Below, one piece after another: positions 32,379-44,238 of a stretch of 64,000 nt of DNA (position 1 is the stretch's first letter; every line of letters starts with the position of its first letter). The position numbers and the translations under genes were made by a program. Where the stretch lies: positions 7,347,501-7,411,500 of the forward strand of contig NC_061795.1 of assembly GCF_021462225.1 (NCBI RefSeq), written 5' to 3'. Under the pieces are notes generated by a model, which was given only the letters and a program-made list of their open reading frames with translations, was not told where the DNA came from and searched no databases. The stretch comes from Girardinichthys multiradiatus. Taxonomy: Eukaryota; Chordata; Actinopteri; Cyprinodontiformes; Goodeidae.

Positions 32379-32742
32379 TCAAGAGAAGATGTTATGAATC
32401 AGATTGTCCCATATCCGCAGGACCACTGCGTTAAGTTGTGCCGCATATGGCCAGACATCAGTGTCATCCACAGGCATCGCAGCATGCTCCAGGCCGTGGC
32501 GATGTGTGATGTTGTGCTGCATGCAGTAGACAATTACAATCTGTGCGACCTTTTCTGGGCTATATAATAGCGCACATCCAGAGCAATCCAGGCAACAAAA
32601 CTGACTTTTTACCACTCCAAAGGTGTGCTCCAGGATGTTCCTTGTTCTAATGTCAGTCATATTATAGTTCTGTTCAGCTCGAGTGGTTGGGTTCAGCAAA
32701 GGCATCTGGAGGAAGGGGGTATTTGCAAACTCATCGTTCTAA
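32379..32742 (-). pseudogene. Harbinger DDE transposase, C-terminal fragment
   Basis: The - strand reads PLLNPTTRAEQNYN, RTRNILEHTFGVVKSQFCCL and YSPEKVAQIVIVYCMQHNI, the end of the Harbinger nuclease domain including the Glu of the triad (ILEHTFG). The N-terminal two thirds are missing; the sequence breaks off near 32742 next to env remains. Confidence 0.8.
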
Positions 32743-32760
32743 TAGCCTGCTGTTCCATAG

Positions 32761-33607
32761 TCAGAACAGTGAAACCTTCCTCAGATAAAGCAGTAAGATC
32801 ACAAAGGGATCTGGGACCAAAGATCCTGAAATAGTAGAAGGATCAGTTCTGATAGGACATGACTCAAATTTATGTCTGTTGATTAAAGCACATAAAACAG
32901 ATATAATAGATTCGCAACCTACTGTCTTCCCAAGGAAATAAGGTCTACTTTCCTCCTGTGTAATACAAATATCTGGACCTTTAATCGGATTTCTAATACC
33001 CCGCATTCTATAAAGAGTTCCTGTAGACGCACATGTTAAATTAGTCTCACTAGAAAATCTACTAACATTTCTGCTTTCCCTTACACTATAATTCCTCACC
33101 CAAGGAAAAATGACCTCCACCAGCTGGTTATGTTGCCTATCTGGAAAGAAAGTAGTATCAATAGGAACAGGTACTAAAAATGGTTGATCATTAATAACAC
33201 GTGGAATCAAACAACAAACATACCAACTGTCATTTCCAATCTTCCTCACAGTTTGATGCATCCGTTGCCACCAGACATTATCAGCATGATCATAGTAGTC
33301 AGGAAAGTGATTAATCTCTCTTCGAATCTGCTGATGAGTATTATTAGCATAATTCCTCAGATTAGCCTTACATTATCTTTGATGTACCTTTTCCCAAATG
33401 AACACAAGAGTTATAAAAAGACTTGCAATACCAATCATTAGCATCAGAACAGACCATCTTCCATATAGCTGCATCATGACCTTGAAGTGGAATGTCCTTT
33501 CTTCTGGTACTGAAAGCAAACAGTTTTTTCCAAGAAAACAAATTATAAACACAACTTAAAAAACAAAAAAAAACAAAAATCCTGCTGTCTCTCCTGAGTG
33601 GCTTCAA
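32761..33607 (-). pseudogene. endogenous retrovirus envelope remains
   Basis: The - strand from 33607 begins with a basic stretch and a hydrophobic segment that could be a signal peptide (FVFFCFLSCVYNLF), then a Cys- and Trp-rich surface-type domain with N-linked sites (for example NLT near 33030). A stop near 33368 and at least one frame change near 33262 split it, and it ends without a transmembrane subunit at 32761. It follows the integrase remains on the same strand, in retroviral gene order. Confidence 0.55.
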
Positions 33608-34119
33608 GCTGCCCTGTTACCAGTCTGGTACAGGTGTGTGGTCGTAGGAAGCTCCTCTAGAAATATATTTAGAAACAGGAACTCTAACCTGCTGGAAGTT
33701 AGGCTTCCATAGTCCAACTAAACAAGAGTGGAAATGAACACATTCAAATTTGTAATAATACCATAATGATAGATATCAAGCAATAACCATGAAAGTTGGA
33801 TAAAAGCATCCGAGTTTTCCTCCTCAGAGTCAGTCTCGCTGTCAAAGTGGGAGAAAATAATTTGGCTGACCCTCGCTGTCCAGGCAAAGGAGCCTAGTAG
33901 CCACCAAATGTTAAGAAATTAAGGAGAATAAGCATCATGGCGCATGTTTTACTGTCTCTCTGTTGCAGACGTCACCAGTCCATCATCCAGAGAAAGGTTA
34001 TGTGCAATGTGTAGAGGTCTTCCCTGTATGTTTCCTATGTGTGTCTCACTGTGGTGTGTGTGCAGTGAGGCAAATGACCTTATGATTTCTAACTTTCAGG
34101 CAATGCGATGGCCTTAAGT

Positions 34120-34669
34120 AGATTCTGAAATAACGTTGCACTGCCCAAGGGATTATTGTGCCCTTGTAAGAACAGTGTTCTTCAACCACCTCTTCAATCA
34201 CTCGCCAGTGATCAGCTTACAGTTCTTTGTCTTGTGGTGGTCCTCTGTCCTCACACCTTTCAGGCCGTGGATGATCCAGTTGGAAGATGACTTGTGTCCT
34301 GGAAGCCAGATGAAGCTGGAGGAGCTAGAGCTTTCCTGCAGCTTTCCTGGGTGTCTAGTAGGATCTGATATGGGCCATTCCAGCCCTGGACTTCCTGTGT
34401 TTTCTCCTAAATTCTCTGAGCAGAATCCAGTCGCCAGGAATAAAGGACTAGAGGGTGGAAGTGGCTGTTTCTGGTAATGCAGCCTTCACCGTCTGTGAAA
34501 CTTGAGAAAACACAGTGGACAGGTTTTGACAGTAAAACCACATCCTACCTGCACACAAAGATGTGGAAGAAAATGATCTTGGCAATATCCCCATGTCCAA
34601 ATTAGGAGACCTGCCACACAGCACTTCAAAAGGACTGAGATTTGCCTGTGTCCTTCGTCTCAATCTCAT
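34120..34669 (-). pseudogene. endogenous retrovirus integrase C-terminal fragment
   Basis: From 34669 the - strand shows RRTQANLSPFEVLCGRSPN, the usual end of the integrase core in gamma/epsilon-like retroviruses, followed after a stop near 34448 by shifted-frame remnants of the C-terminal domain to about 34120. Catalytic residues lie upstream and are missing. Confidence 0.65.
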
Positions 34670-34699
34670 ATAAGTGAGAACAGATCCTTCACAACGCTT

Positions 34700-37600
34700 G
34701 GCTAATTTTCAATTCAAAGTCCCATTCTCAAGCCTAAGTGCTTAACTACATGAACTTCATCAAAACATCCAACAAAATCCAAAGAATTAATCTTCTGACT
34801 TCACCTGATATACTAGCAATGACCATCAGCTAAATATTCTGAATATCAAAAATGTGACATGATGTTTGAGGAAGGTCTGATTACAGGTCAATATTTCATA
34901 GTTTCAGAATACCCAAAAAGAATTTCAAAAATGGTCTAATCTGTGGAGATGTAAAATTTCACAAAAGTATCAACACCATAATTTCAGAGAGGTTTTCAGA
35001 ATGTGATCTTAGGAAGCTCTGCACCATTTATATAAACAAAGTACATCTCTTTCGCATTGTCACTAAGTCCTCACTGGAGGTCTGAGCTACCCTTTTTCCC
35101 ATGAGTGCTACAACTTTTGGGACCCCATGTTGCTTTATTCTGACATTCCCCTCTTGTGGCGCAGGGTCCAACCCATGCGACAATCCAGCAAAAAGTTTGT
35201 ACAAAAATGTTCTGGTAACCAAGATCACATTACATAGAACCAAAGAAATGAATTCTGACGTAACTATGTGTCACTATGAATTTAACGAAAGCAACATAAA
35301 GAAAATCCAGATGTTTTTAACAGCAATTCAGTTCCATTAACAACAAAACACAAACTTTAATTATTCAGTTCATCAATGTCTCACTTAGAAATTAGTCACA
35401 TATCATCCTGATTTGTCTTGCATGAAGATGAGTATTAGATTAATGGACATCTAATGTAATTCAGATGCATAAACCCTACAAATTCAAATCTAATAAATAA
35501 TTCCCACCAAGTATAAAGTCATGACTCAGATTCTTTATCAAAAATATATTCCTTACTTTTGGCATATCTTGAATTGTCAGCTAGCTTAATGGCACCAGGG
35601 AAACTTCCAATCTAATAAATCACCAATGATTCTCCATGCAAAACTAATATTTCAAACTAGTTTAAACTATTTCATTAACCTTTAATAGTAAAACACATAA
35701 ATCTAAATGTCATGCTACATCCTTAATTATTATACAAAAAAAACATGTTATTAAAGCAACACTACACTACAAGCATTTTTACTCTATTGTCTCTTAAACA
35801 GTATTAAAACTCAGGAAGGGAGGTACTGAGCGTTACCATGGAAGCAAAGGCATGAACCAACCTGGTAGGTGGGCGGAGTCAGGCAGAACTAACCTCTGAT
35901 GGGCAGCCTATGGGCGGACCCACAGTTCATTCCAACCCATCTTAGTGAACCTTAAACTGCAAAACTGTTAACATGCACCTACCTCAGAAACAAGCTGCTT
36001 CTTAACTCTCCTGAAAACTCAAAGTTTTAATCAATCTGGGATGTAGAAACATTATTCTAAACATGGATTATTGTTTCATGCAACATATAAACAAACATTC
36101 ATTCCAATAAAACAAAGACAAAACATCAAAGACAGACAAATGGCCAAATTTGAAGCTTCAAGAATTCAAAGAAATTTTTAACAATCTCTTTTCAGAATAT
36201 GTTTTCTCAACCATATATTTTAATGCTGTAATTGATCAATTTTGTTATGACAATCTTCAGGATCCTTTTTAAAAAATGAGTGCACATAGTCCAAAAAGAT
36301 CTCCAACTATTTAGAAGCACAGCAACAGTTTTCTCTTAAATGAATCCAAATTCACTGATGCTGAAACCTTTTGCTAATTCTTTATACTGTAACTCTGTAA
36401 TAATAATAACTACTATCCTGAGAGTTATTGTTATAATTCTCTTTTTGTTTGGCTCAATTTGATCGCAGCTGCATTCCGGAATTTCAGGTTAAATGCAAAG
36501 AAGTATTTTTAATTTAATTCAATTCAAATTCAAAGATACTTTATTGATCCCCGAGGGGAAATTAGAAAAGTCGGCATTGACATTTTTATGGTATACCAAA
36601 CGAAACAAAACTGCAGTGTTTGACTTAATCAGAAATTAAGATAAGAAGCTTGTCTCCAAACTGGACTTTTTCCCACATAGTGTTTCAAAAAGAACAACCA
36701 TCATTTTCTTTAATTTGGCCTATTTAAATTTTGAGAGTTGGGGAGAAACATTAGAAAAATGACTAGAACCCCTCTTTAATAATCCAAATGCTGATAAATG
36801 TTCCAATATTTTATCTCTTAGTAATCTGAAATCACCTTGTGTACCTTTGTACTCCCATGTATTCTTTTAATCTTTAAACCCTAAGAAATCAAACAAGGAG
36901 ACTGGAGTTTGACCCGACCATCCTCTTTAGTGTTGAGAGCCTTTATTTCTTTTCTTTTCCTAAAATGAAGGATTTTACTTGTCTTTATTCCGTTATAAAA
37001 ATCGTAACCTTGGTTCCAAAACAAAACTCTTCAACCCCAATCTGTGTTCCCCAGAGTAGAAATTTTGAGTATTATTGCATTTCAAAGCCACCAAATGACT
37101 GGAACCCATCATTGGCTTAGATCTGTTTTAATAAGTAATCGGTCTACCTTTAATTAAATATTATAATTTTATGGACCCAAAATCTATGACTCACGGGCTT
37201 CAGGAGTCCAGGAACCACAAGTTGAGTACTACTGCATTGAACAATGGTGTTAACTTTCTGCAGAGATAGAAGGATTGGCTAAATATATTGTTTCTGCTTG
37301 GACAATAATCAGATTTAAAATTATTAGTTCACAGCTCCTAATTTACCTCAGATCATATTTGCTCCTAACACAGTTCATGAGAAGCTTCAGACAAACATTA
37401 TGCTAAATAGCCAAAAACAAAACAAAAACCAGATCTGTTTTAAAATAAAGAAAAAGCATGCTTAAAAAACTTGGTACTGTGGTGGAAAATAACTCCACGG
37501 TTCTGAAGGCCTTTTCATGCAGAGTCTTTTAGGAAACATGAGATTAGTTAAATTTTTGTGTGGTACCACTGTCCAATCAGATTCTTTCTTACCTTCAAAA

Positions 37601-39820
37601 ATAACCCAATTTTTTCATTCTCATTTTAAAGGTTTGTTTTACCAAGGAAAATGTGTTTAACAAAACCAATTACTCTCAAACGTTTTAAAAGTTTTAGCTG
37701 GTGATATCTCAGAAAACAACAAGTGTTTTAATATTCCTATGCAACACAGAACTGATCAGGTTTCCTTTCCTTTCCCAAAGGGAGAAAAAAGGAAACTGCA
37801 GAACCAAGCCTTTCATAGTTTTTGTCAGGATCTGATATAAGGTACAGTGTAAATCAACACGCTGCATGAATCAGAAGAGGAAGAAAAACCTAATATAACC
37901 TCTTCCCAGCAGCTGCTGTGAAAAACAATGAATTTGTACTTTCCATAAGCGTAAGTTAGAACTTACGGACATAAACTGCACCAAACTGTAAGTACTGTGT
38001 CAGCGACTGTATGAAGACCATCTGCAGTAAAACTAAGCCTGTTTTAATGAGGTCTCTACCCATTAGATTTATGGGATACAAAATCTGACAACAGAAAATA
38101 ATACCTGAAGGAGAAACCCATCAGGTTTTACGCATGCAATGGGTTTTTAAAAATGCTCCTTCATGAGATCTGTCCTGAGAATAACATAGAAACACTTGGT
38201 TACTACTGAGTTTTGGAGATGTTATAACTTCCTCTGCTTTTAATAACTTTTAATAACTAGAATAATTGACCCTGAATATTCCACGACAAAAGAGAATTTG
38301 CTTCTCTGAAAGAATTAACCGGGAAGTATCAAATGAGCTAAGTTATCACCCTTTTAAAGATACTTTTCTAACCCTAAAATAATATTTTAACCCGCTATAT
38401 CTGTCAACGTCAAGCAAGCGTCACATGAGCAACGGTTAATAAGCGTTCTTCGTTGCAGAAAATAGGAAAAGATTTATGCATATGTGTGTGTGTGTTTGTA
38501 CATTACCCCCATCAGTTTCTAAATCGCTCCAGAGTCAGACTGTCATGGCACACAGTCCTCTATCAGTCCAAAAAAACCAGGCCCTTCCCAGGTCTGTTGG
38601 TGAGACATTGAATCATTCTTTCTCCACTTTAACTTCTTTCAGGAGGGAGAAAGAAGAAACTTTGCTCCGGCCGGTTTCTCTTCTGCCGGCATAAGATGCT
38701 TTCAATATAAATCCAGCGCATTCACTCTTCTGGCTCTTGCAAACAATATGGATCGTTGTCCATCTCAGTGGGTCCAGACTTCCTCTGAGTTTCATTTTTG
38801 GTGGAAACTCACACTGCGATTTGCAACAAGCAGGCAGACAGGAAGGCAGATCTCTCTCTTTCAGGCTGTGATGGAGAAGCGTCTCTGGCGGAGTAGCCAT
38901 GGAGAAAGGCAGGTTTCTAAAATCCAGACTCAAAAACGCAGATGTTGAACTCAAATCCCATATATGTGTGTATTTGTGTGTGAGAGGCAGAAGAAAAAGT
39001 TTAGTATAGGTTCAGATTTTGCACAAAGAAATATTATCAGTCAGTCAGTCAGTTGTCCACCTGCCTGTCACTTCCTTTCATAACATGCACTATACTCCTT
39101 TCTAAAACAACTTTCTTTTCGACTCTCTAATGTCCCTTTTCACTTTTACCTTCTTTTCCGACTGATCGCAATATTTAAGACAAACTAAACTTCCTTCAGG
39201 AAAGTTTTAACTTCTTTTTTTTTTTACTTATTTACACTTAAACTTCCACACTGTGAAAAATCAATGTTATCTTCCAAATTAAAGCACATTTAACACAATC
39301 ATCCCCACTTTTTCCTTTCATTATTTTATAAATCACAGTCTGAAGAAGGAGACACCCCTGATGCCTCAAGGTTCTGGAACCATTTTTTTAACCTTTTTAC
39401 CCGTTCAGCGGCACGTCTGCCGTCTGGCTTTTCTCCTTTATGAGGTGTAGAAAAGTGCTAAAAACCACCCGCAAAACCCTGTGTTCTGCTTTATCCCATT
39501 GTTACCAATGAGAACCTCCCTGCAATTCCTTTACGGGTGACCGGGCCCTCAGCTGATGTCCTCCCTCTCGCAACTCTGGAACCTAATTAATTAGTTAGGA
39601 GATTATGGTTAATGTGTAATAAAAATAATAATATACATTATATCATACAGAGCAACTTCTCACCCAGATATATTTGAAGACAAATAGTTCGGATCCAATT
39701 GGCCAGAAGCCGCAGGCGGGCACCCGGACTCCCCTCCCGTAATATGGAGGTGGACTGACGACAACGTCTCCAGGCTGGCCAGGCGTCCGTGTCCCATCCT
39801 GCAGTCTCCTCTGGCACGTT
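34700..39820. other. gene-free stretch, probably old retroelement interior
   Basis: No frame over about 115 codons and no recognised domain. It lies between retroviral integrase remains and a - strand LTR with primer-binding site, so it is where gag and most of pol would be, but I see no reverse transcriptase motif. It includes the short 'aaagatactttattgatccccgaggggaaatt' repeat at 36530-36562 and a (gtca)n run at 39038-39053. Confidence 0.4.
36515..36570 (+). repeat. short dispersed 'aaagatactttatt' repeat, copy 2
   Basis: Shares 'attcaaagatactttattga' with 4340-4370 and includes the small palindrome 'tccccgagggga'. Confidence 0.55.
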
Positions 39821-39822
39821 AG

Positions 39823-39840
39823 ATCCTGTTTGTGACGCTA
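39823..39840 (-). other. primer-binding site, serine tRNA-like (- strand)
   Basis: Four bases beyond the LTR end. It differs from the complement of a Ser(CGA/TGA)-type tRNA 3' end, as I remember it, at two positions. Confidence 0.5.
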
Positions 39841-39844
39841 AAAT

Positions 39845-40340
39845 TGTTGTGGAATTTTCTTATCAAAGTGGGTAGAAGTTGACTCATAACAAGAGAAAAT
39901 CCGGACTTTGTCTTTATAAGTTTTATTCAAAGGCATTCAGCGTTTGAATGACTGTCACTGAGGTTAGTCAGATAAGCAGAGCTCCGATCAACATTTACAC
40001 ACAGTATTTATACCAGAACATGACAGTGTTATCTCAACTTCAAAGAGTCTGTGTTTTATGACCCCAGACCCTTCTCGGGTTCAGAGGTGACAAAGTTATC
40101 TAGGAACCCATCTGTCCTTCCCAACACATCATTCTAACTGTGGGTTTTAACCATTAAACTTCTGATAATGGCTTTTACAGCTTCCTCCCCTAACACAGAT
40201 GCTCAGAGGAGTGAGGTTACCCAAAGGTCATACACTTTAGAATGCTTACTGCAAGAATTTCCATCACAGGATCCAACTCACCACCAGGTGGTGATCAGTG
40301 GACAGCTCAGCCCCTCTTCTTGACCCGAGTGTCCCAAACA
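39845..40340 (-). repeat. retroviral-type LTR, - strand
   Basis: On the - strand, TATAAATA (40012-40005), AATAAA (39927-39922) and a terminal ACAACA (ends 39845) follow in LTR order. Just past the end, TAGCGTCACAAACAGGAT (39840-39823) resembles a primer-binding site for a serine tRNA (16 of 18 by my recollection of the tRNA 3' end). The U3 start is a guess at TGTTTGGG (40340). It may be the 5' LTR of the env/integrase remains to its left. Confidence 0.6.
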
Positions 40341-40363
40341 TGCGTCCGAAGGTTTGACGATTG

Positions 40364-40819
40364 TTATGGTACATTTTAGTGCCTTTTGCTTTCTTTTCTA
40401 CTAGATACTCTGCGGGATCTGATAAAAGTATTCAAACCCTTCTGTGTTATCCTCTTCTGCCTCCAGGGTTAGGACAGACAGTTCTGTTTAGTCTTACAGA
40501 GATGGTTTTTCAACCTTCTCCTATTCACTTGGATGAGATAACATGTATGTCACACTGTTTAAGGTTCCATTTCCACTGTCAACATGTCTAGGACAACAGG
40601 TTTCACCTCGTCTTTCTGGGTCTCATGAGAGTTACCTTGAAAACTGTTATAACTTATAAGGAGAACCTTTGCTTTGTCTAGTCAGAACGATTTGGCAGCA
40701 CTACTGAGCGCATCTCCAATACTGTAAAAAATCCTTCTCTCTTGCAAGATTATAAGAATGCTGATTCTGAGTGACAATCATCAGTCTCTGTCTTGGTAAA
40801 AACAAATTTTTCTACAACA
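40364..40819 (+). repeat. second LTR, + strand, back to back with the first
   Basis: Begins TGTTATGG (40364, uncertain) and ends ...TCTACAACA (40819). It is followed at 40822 by TGGTGACGAGGATGGGATTC, a primer-binding-site match. TATAAG occurs near 40655 and 40751, but no AATAAA is clear. Confidence 0.5.
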
Positions 40820-40821
40820 AA

Positions 40822-40841
40822 TGGTGACGAGGATGGGATTC
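40822..40841 (+). other. primer-binding site, Ser(GCT) tRNA-like (+ strand)
   Basis: TGGTGACGAGGATGGGATTC matches the complement of the 3' end of Ser(GCT) tRNA, as I recall it, at 19 of 20. It lies two bases after an ACAACA LTR end. Confidence 0.55.
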
Positions 40842-41595
40842 CTTGACTGGGTTCTTCCAAGGACAGGAGTGTCTGATCCACCTGGGAAGAGCTTCCCTGC
40901 CTCAAACTCTTTTAGTGTTAAGGGGAGGAGGACTCCTGACTCTGTGTTCTTGGAGACTCAGCACCGGAATCCAAAAGAACCTATTTTTTATTCTTCCAGA
41001 GATGGTGAGAAACAATGAATCAGCATAATTTAATTAATTATCATCAATATTAATTTGCTTAATAGTTTGATAAAAGTAACCAAAGGTCTGAAATTAAAAA
41101 AAGATTCAAAATTTCAAAGGTTCAAATGGCTGTAATAGACTAAAACTAAAAGTTTAAATGAAATGCAAAAAAAAGAGAAAAAAAACATAAAAATAAATGT
41201 TTCTACTTGGGACAATGGGAATCTGGGATTTTTCCCGCCTTTGGACAGCAGCAAGGACCTCGCTGGGACGTTTGATGCCACGCTGCGCACGGGTGAACAG
41301 TACTTCACCAGTAGAGTCCCCTCCCTGTATGGTTGAGTGAGGCTCCCCTAACCAGTAAGTTAGGGGGAAGGCGATTAGGGTGCCAGAAAGCTCTAAACTC
41401 TTGTGGAGACATCTGCAGGTTTTAAAGGAATATTCCCCTCATTACCAGTAAGTAAGGGGTGTGGCAAGGCTGTCAGTATGGGACAGCGGTTCAGTTCTGA
41501 GGGATTACCTCCTCCTCCCCAGGGAGAAACGTGTGAAAAAATATGGACCACAACGCACCAAGTGCATCGTTATATGGTTTAAAACTTTTGGAGCT
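40842..41595 (+). other. retroelement leader-like sequence without gene
   Basis: Follows the + strand primer-binding site. It has short ORFs only, with two 'ccagtaagt' phrases (41351, 41446) that could be splice donors of a leader. It breaks off at the inverted LINE. Confidence 0.35.
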
Positions 41596-42490
41596 CTACA
41601 ATATGAAAATATTACAACACGATACAACAACAAAGTTGATCATCGACCTCCTGCCTAGGGTATCCTGGTGCCAAGTGCACTGATGGACACCCTTATGCTT
41701 GAACATGGTGTTCATTATGGACAATCCGTGACTAGCACAGAAGTCCAATAACGAAACACCACTCGGATTCAGAATGGGGAGGCCATTCCTCCCGATTACT
41801 TCTCTCCAGGTGTCACTGTCGTTTCCTACATGGGCGTTGAAGTCCCCCAGCAGAATAATGTAGTCCCCGGGAGGGGCACTATCCAGCACCCCCGACAGGC
41901 AAGCCAAGAAGCCCGGGTACTCCACACTACCGCCCGGCCCGTAGGCCGAAATGACAGTCCGAGACCTGTCCCCAACCCGAAGGCGCAGGGATGCGACCCA
42001 GTCATCTACTGGGGTAAACCCCAACACGAGACGGCTGAGCTTGGGGGCAACAAGCAAACCCACCCCAGTCCGCCGTCTCTCCCCGTGGGCCACTTCAGAG
42101 TAGAAGAGAGTCCAGCCCCTCTCAAGGAGATTGGACCCAGAGCCCAAGCTGTGTGTTGAGGTGAGCCCGACTATATCTAGCCGGTATCTCTCAACCTCGC
42201 GCACCAACTCAGGCTCCTTCCCCCCCAGTGAGGTGACATTCCACGTCCCTAGAGCCAGCCTAAGTATCCGGGGATCGGGCCGCCGAGGTCTCCACCTTCG
42301 TCCGCCGCTCAATCCTCTTTGCACCGGTCCCTCACGGTTCCCCTGCAGGTGCTGGGCCCACTGGGGGATGGCTTGGTGTCTCACCTTCGGGCTTGGCTCA
42401 GCGGGGTCCTGTGAGGAACAACCCAGCCACCAGGCGCTCTCTGACGGGTCCTGACCCTAGGCCTGGCTCCAGGGTGGGACCCCGGCTCCG
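41596..42490 (-). pseudogene. LINE fragment C: endonuclease domain, inverted
   Basis: The - strand holds the same endonuclease as 19672-20480: LGTWNVTSLGGKEPELV, DIVGLTSTHSLGSG, DYIILLGDFNAHVGND and CTWHQDTLGRRSMI in one open frame of 262 codons from 42384. It stops mid-domain at about 41596. Its 5' end directly abuts a + strand tail of the same LINE type. Confidence 0.85.
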
Positions 42491-42506
42491 CCATACCAGG
42501 CGACGT

Positions 42507-42780
42507 CACGTGCCTCGATCGTATAGTCCTCATGAGGGTGTCTTGTCTTCCTCGGGGGGTGTTCCAGGCACGTCCCACCGGGAGGAGGCCCAGGGGATGG
42601 CCCAATGGCCCAGGACACACTGGAGGGACTATGTCTCTCGGCTGGCCTGGGAACGCCTTGGGCTCCCCCCGGAGGAGTTGGAGGAGGTGTCTCGGAAGAG
42701 GGATGTCTGGACATCTCTGCTGAGTCTGCTGCCCCTGCGACCCGGTCCCGGAAAAAGCGGAAGATGACGAGTACGAGTAG
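42507..42780 (+). pseudogene. LINE fragment C: 3' end in opposite orientation
   Basis: The + strand reads WRDYVSRLAWERLGLPPEE and EEVSRKRDVWTSLLSLLP, the well-known C-terminal end of this LINE family, then a short 3' UTR ending near 42780. With the inverted endonuclease piece beside it, it looks like one insertion with a 5' inversion. Confidence 0.75.
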
Positions 42781-43125
42781 TTTGTCTTATGGCGATGCAC
42801 AAGAAAGTTGTAGTTTTATGAGCAGTACCTGTGTGCTGGTTTATGTTCTTTTTAGTCTGTTCTGATTCCGTTATTGTAATTTTGTTTGCCAGGTCTAAAG
42901 ATCACCTGAAGGCAATAGGTGTACATTTCTTCAGCTCCTATATGGAAAATTAATAAGAGCAACGACTCTTAATGTCACACACACTGTTGAATGTTTTAGG
43001 TGCACTGAAATGTCAGTAGATGTACACCAGATTATGGTTTAACATTTTCCTATTAGCGTTCAAATTTGGTGGAATCTGTACTAATGAGGTTTTAGGCTTC
43101 AATATTTGTCGTATCTGTTTTTCAG

Positions 43126-44238
43126 GTAAGTGGAAGAACCATGCAACAAATAAAATGGCTGAGAAAGGGACTGAAAGATGAAACAGTGTGGGCCTTCCTG
43201 ACATCTAGGTCCGATGTTGCCCCGCTTCTTTTTCCCCAAGTTGTCAGAAATTCTGTTTACACCACAGGTAATTAGGTCATTTTAAGTTATTTGCACATTA
43301 CATAAAGTCAGTCAGTCAGTCATTTTATACCCCTTCCAGGATTACATAAAGTAATCATCTTAATTTTTGATTGTGCCATAAATACAGTTTAGTGTATTTA
43401 TGGCTCTGCATCTACAGTGCCGTGGAAAGTATTCAGTCTCTTGGTTTTCTTTTCATTGCTGTAAAAACAATCATGGTAAATGTAAATTGGTTTTGTTTAC
43501 AAAGAAATATGAAAAAAGGTGTGTCAATGTTATATTAGTAATACCATTTGAATAAATCTATTTAATGAAAAATAACTGCTTGCATGCTCTCTAGACCTTT
43601 GATTTGACCTTGACATTGAAGAGGTTTATTTGTGGGGAAAAAAGGCCAAGGCCAATTTATAACGAGCATGATAGATTTATGAAAATAAAAGCATAATCCA
43701 ACCAAAGGAATGAATCCTTTTTACAGAAATATATGTGATAACTTCTTAATGACCAAGTTTGTAATCTCGTAAAAAACATACACAGAAATGTTTTCTTTCA
43801 GATGCTTCTTGGCAAAGTCACACAGCCAGTTTGGGACACCGATGATGAGGACTGTGATGATGAGTCCATGTGCCACATCTCAGGTTTTCCCAGAACATTC
43901 ATTGAAACAGGTGTAACGTTTTCAAATTGAATAAAGCACCGTTAATAAATTAATCTACACTATAAAGTTGGTATTAAAATAAAAACTGGATATTTGTTTG
44001 CCTAACATTTTGGCCTTTTTCATTCTGTCACCATTTAGCTTCATCAGATACTCTGGTTCAGCTGCTGAGATTCTGGGCTGGCTGGGAGGTGCTTCCTTCA
44101 GAACTCAAGGTGGAGATTTCTGGGGGAATTTTTCCTACCTCAGCAACGTTCTTTGAGACACTGAAGCTCCCAGCTTGTATAAAAACTATGACAACTTTAA
44201 GGAAGCACTTACTTCTGCCATACACAGTTTACACTTAG
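43126..44238 (+). pseudogene. HECT-like (G2E3-type) exons
   Basis: Three exon-like blocks: 43126-43267 (TMQQIKWLRKGLKDETVWAF, LLFPQVV), 43802-43919 (CHISGFPRTFIE) and 44039-44238 (LVQLLRFWAGWEVLPSELKV, FFETLKLPA, ending TAG). They resemble the HECT domain of G2/M-phase E3 ligase-like proteins multicopy in fish. The join of blocks 1 and 2 is out of frame, and the usual C-terminal catalytic Cys loop is not seen. It faces an integrase-core gene on the other strand. Confidence 0.6.

Larger units (their letters stand above)
28663..32742. mobile_element. PIF/Harbinger-type transposon relic
   Basis: Two convergent genes typical of Harbinger elements lie here: a Myb/SANT-like protein on + (28842 to about 32186) and the C-terminal part of the DDE transposase on - (32379-32742). 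A possible left end is 'ggggcctgatcttcaaagatccc' at 28663. The right side is lost where retroviral env sequence begins. A hAT MITE (29127-29446) and a Tc1 copy (30325-31926) have inserted inside it. Confidence 0.75.

Noticed and set aside
33900..33925. 'cttaacatttggtggctactagg' on the - strand as an LTR end plus primer site
   Set aside because: It sits between integrase and env remains on the same strand, and no LTR signals precede it; more likely internal retroviral sequence.
38476..38954. Overlapping ORFs of 72, 66 and 113 codons
   Set aside because: No recognisable domain on either strand and no splice or homology support; probably chance in a GC-richer patch.
42381..42865. Several Pro/Arg-rich ORFs on both strands
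   Set aside because: Shadows of the LINE 5' and 3' ends; only the frames given in the LINE features match known LINE text.
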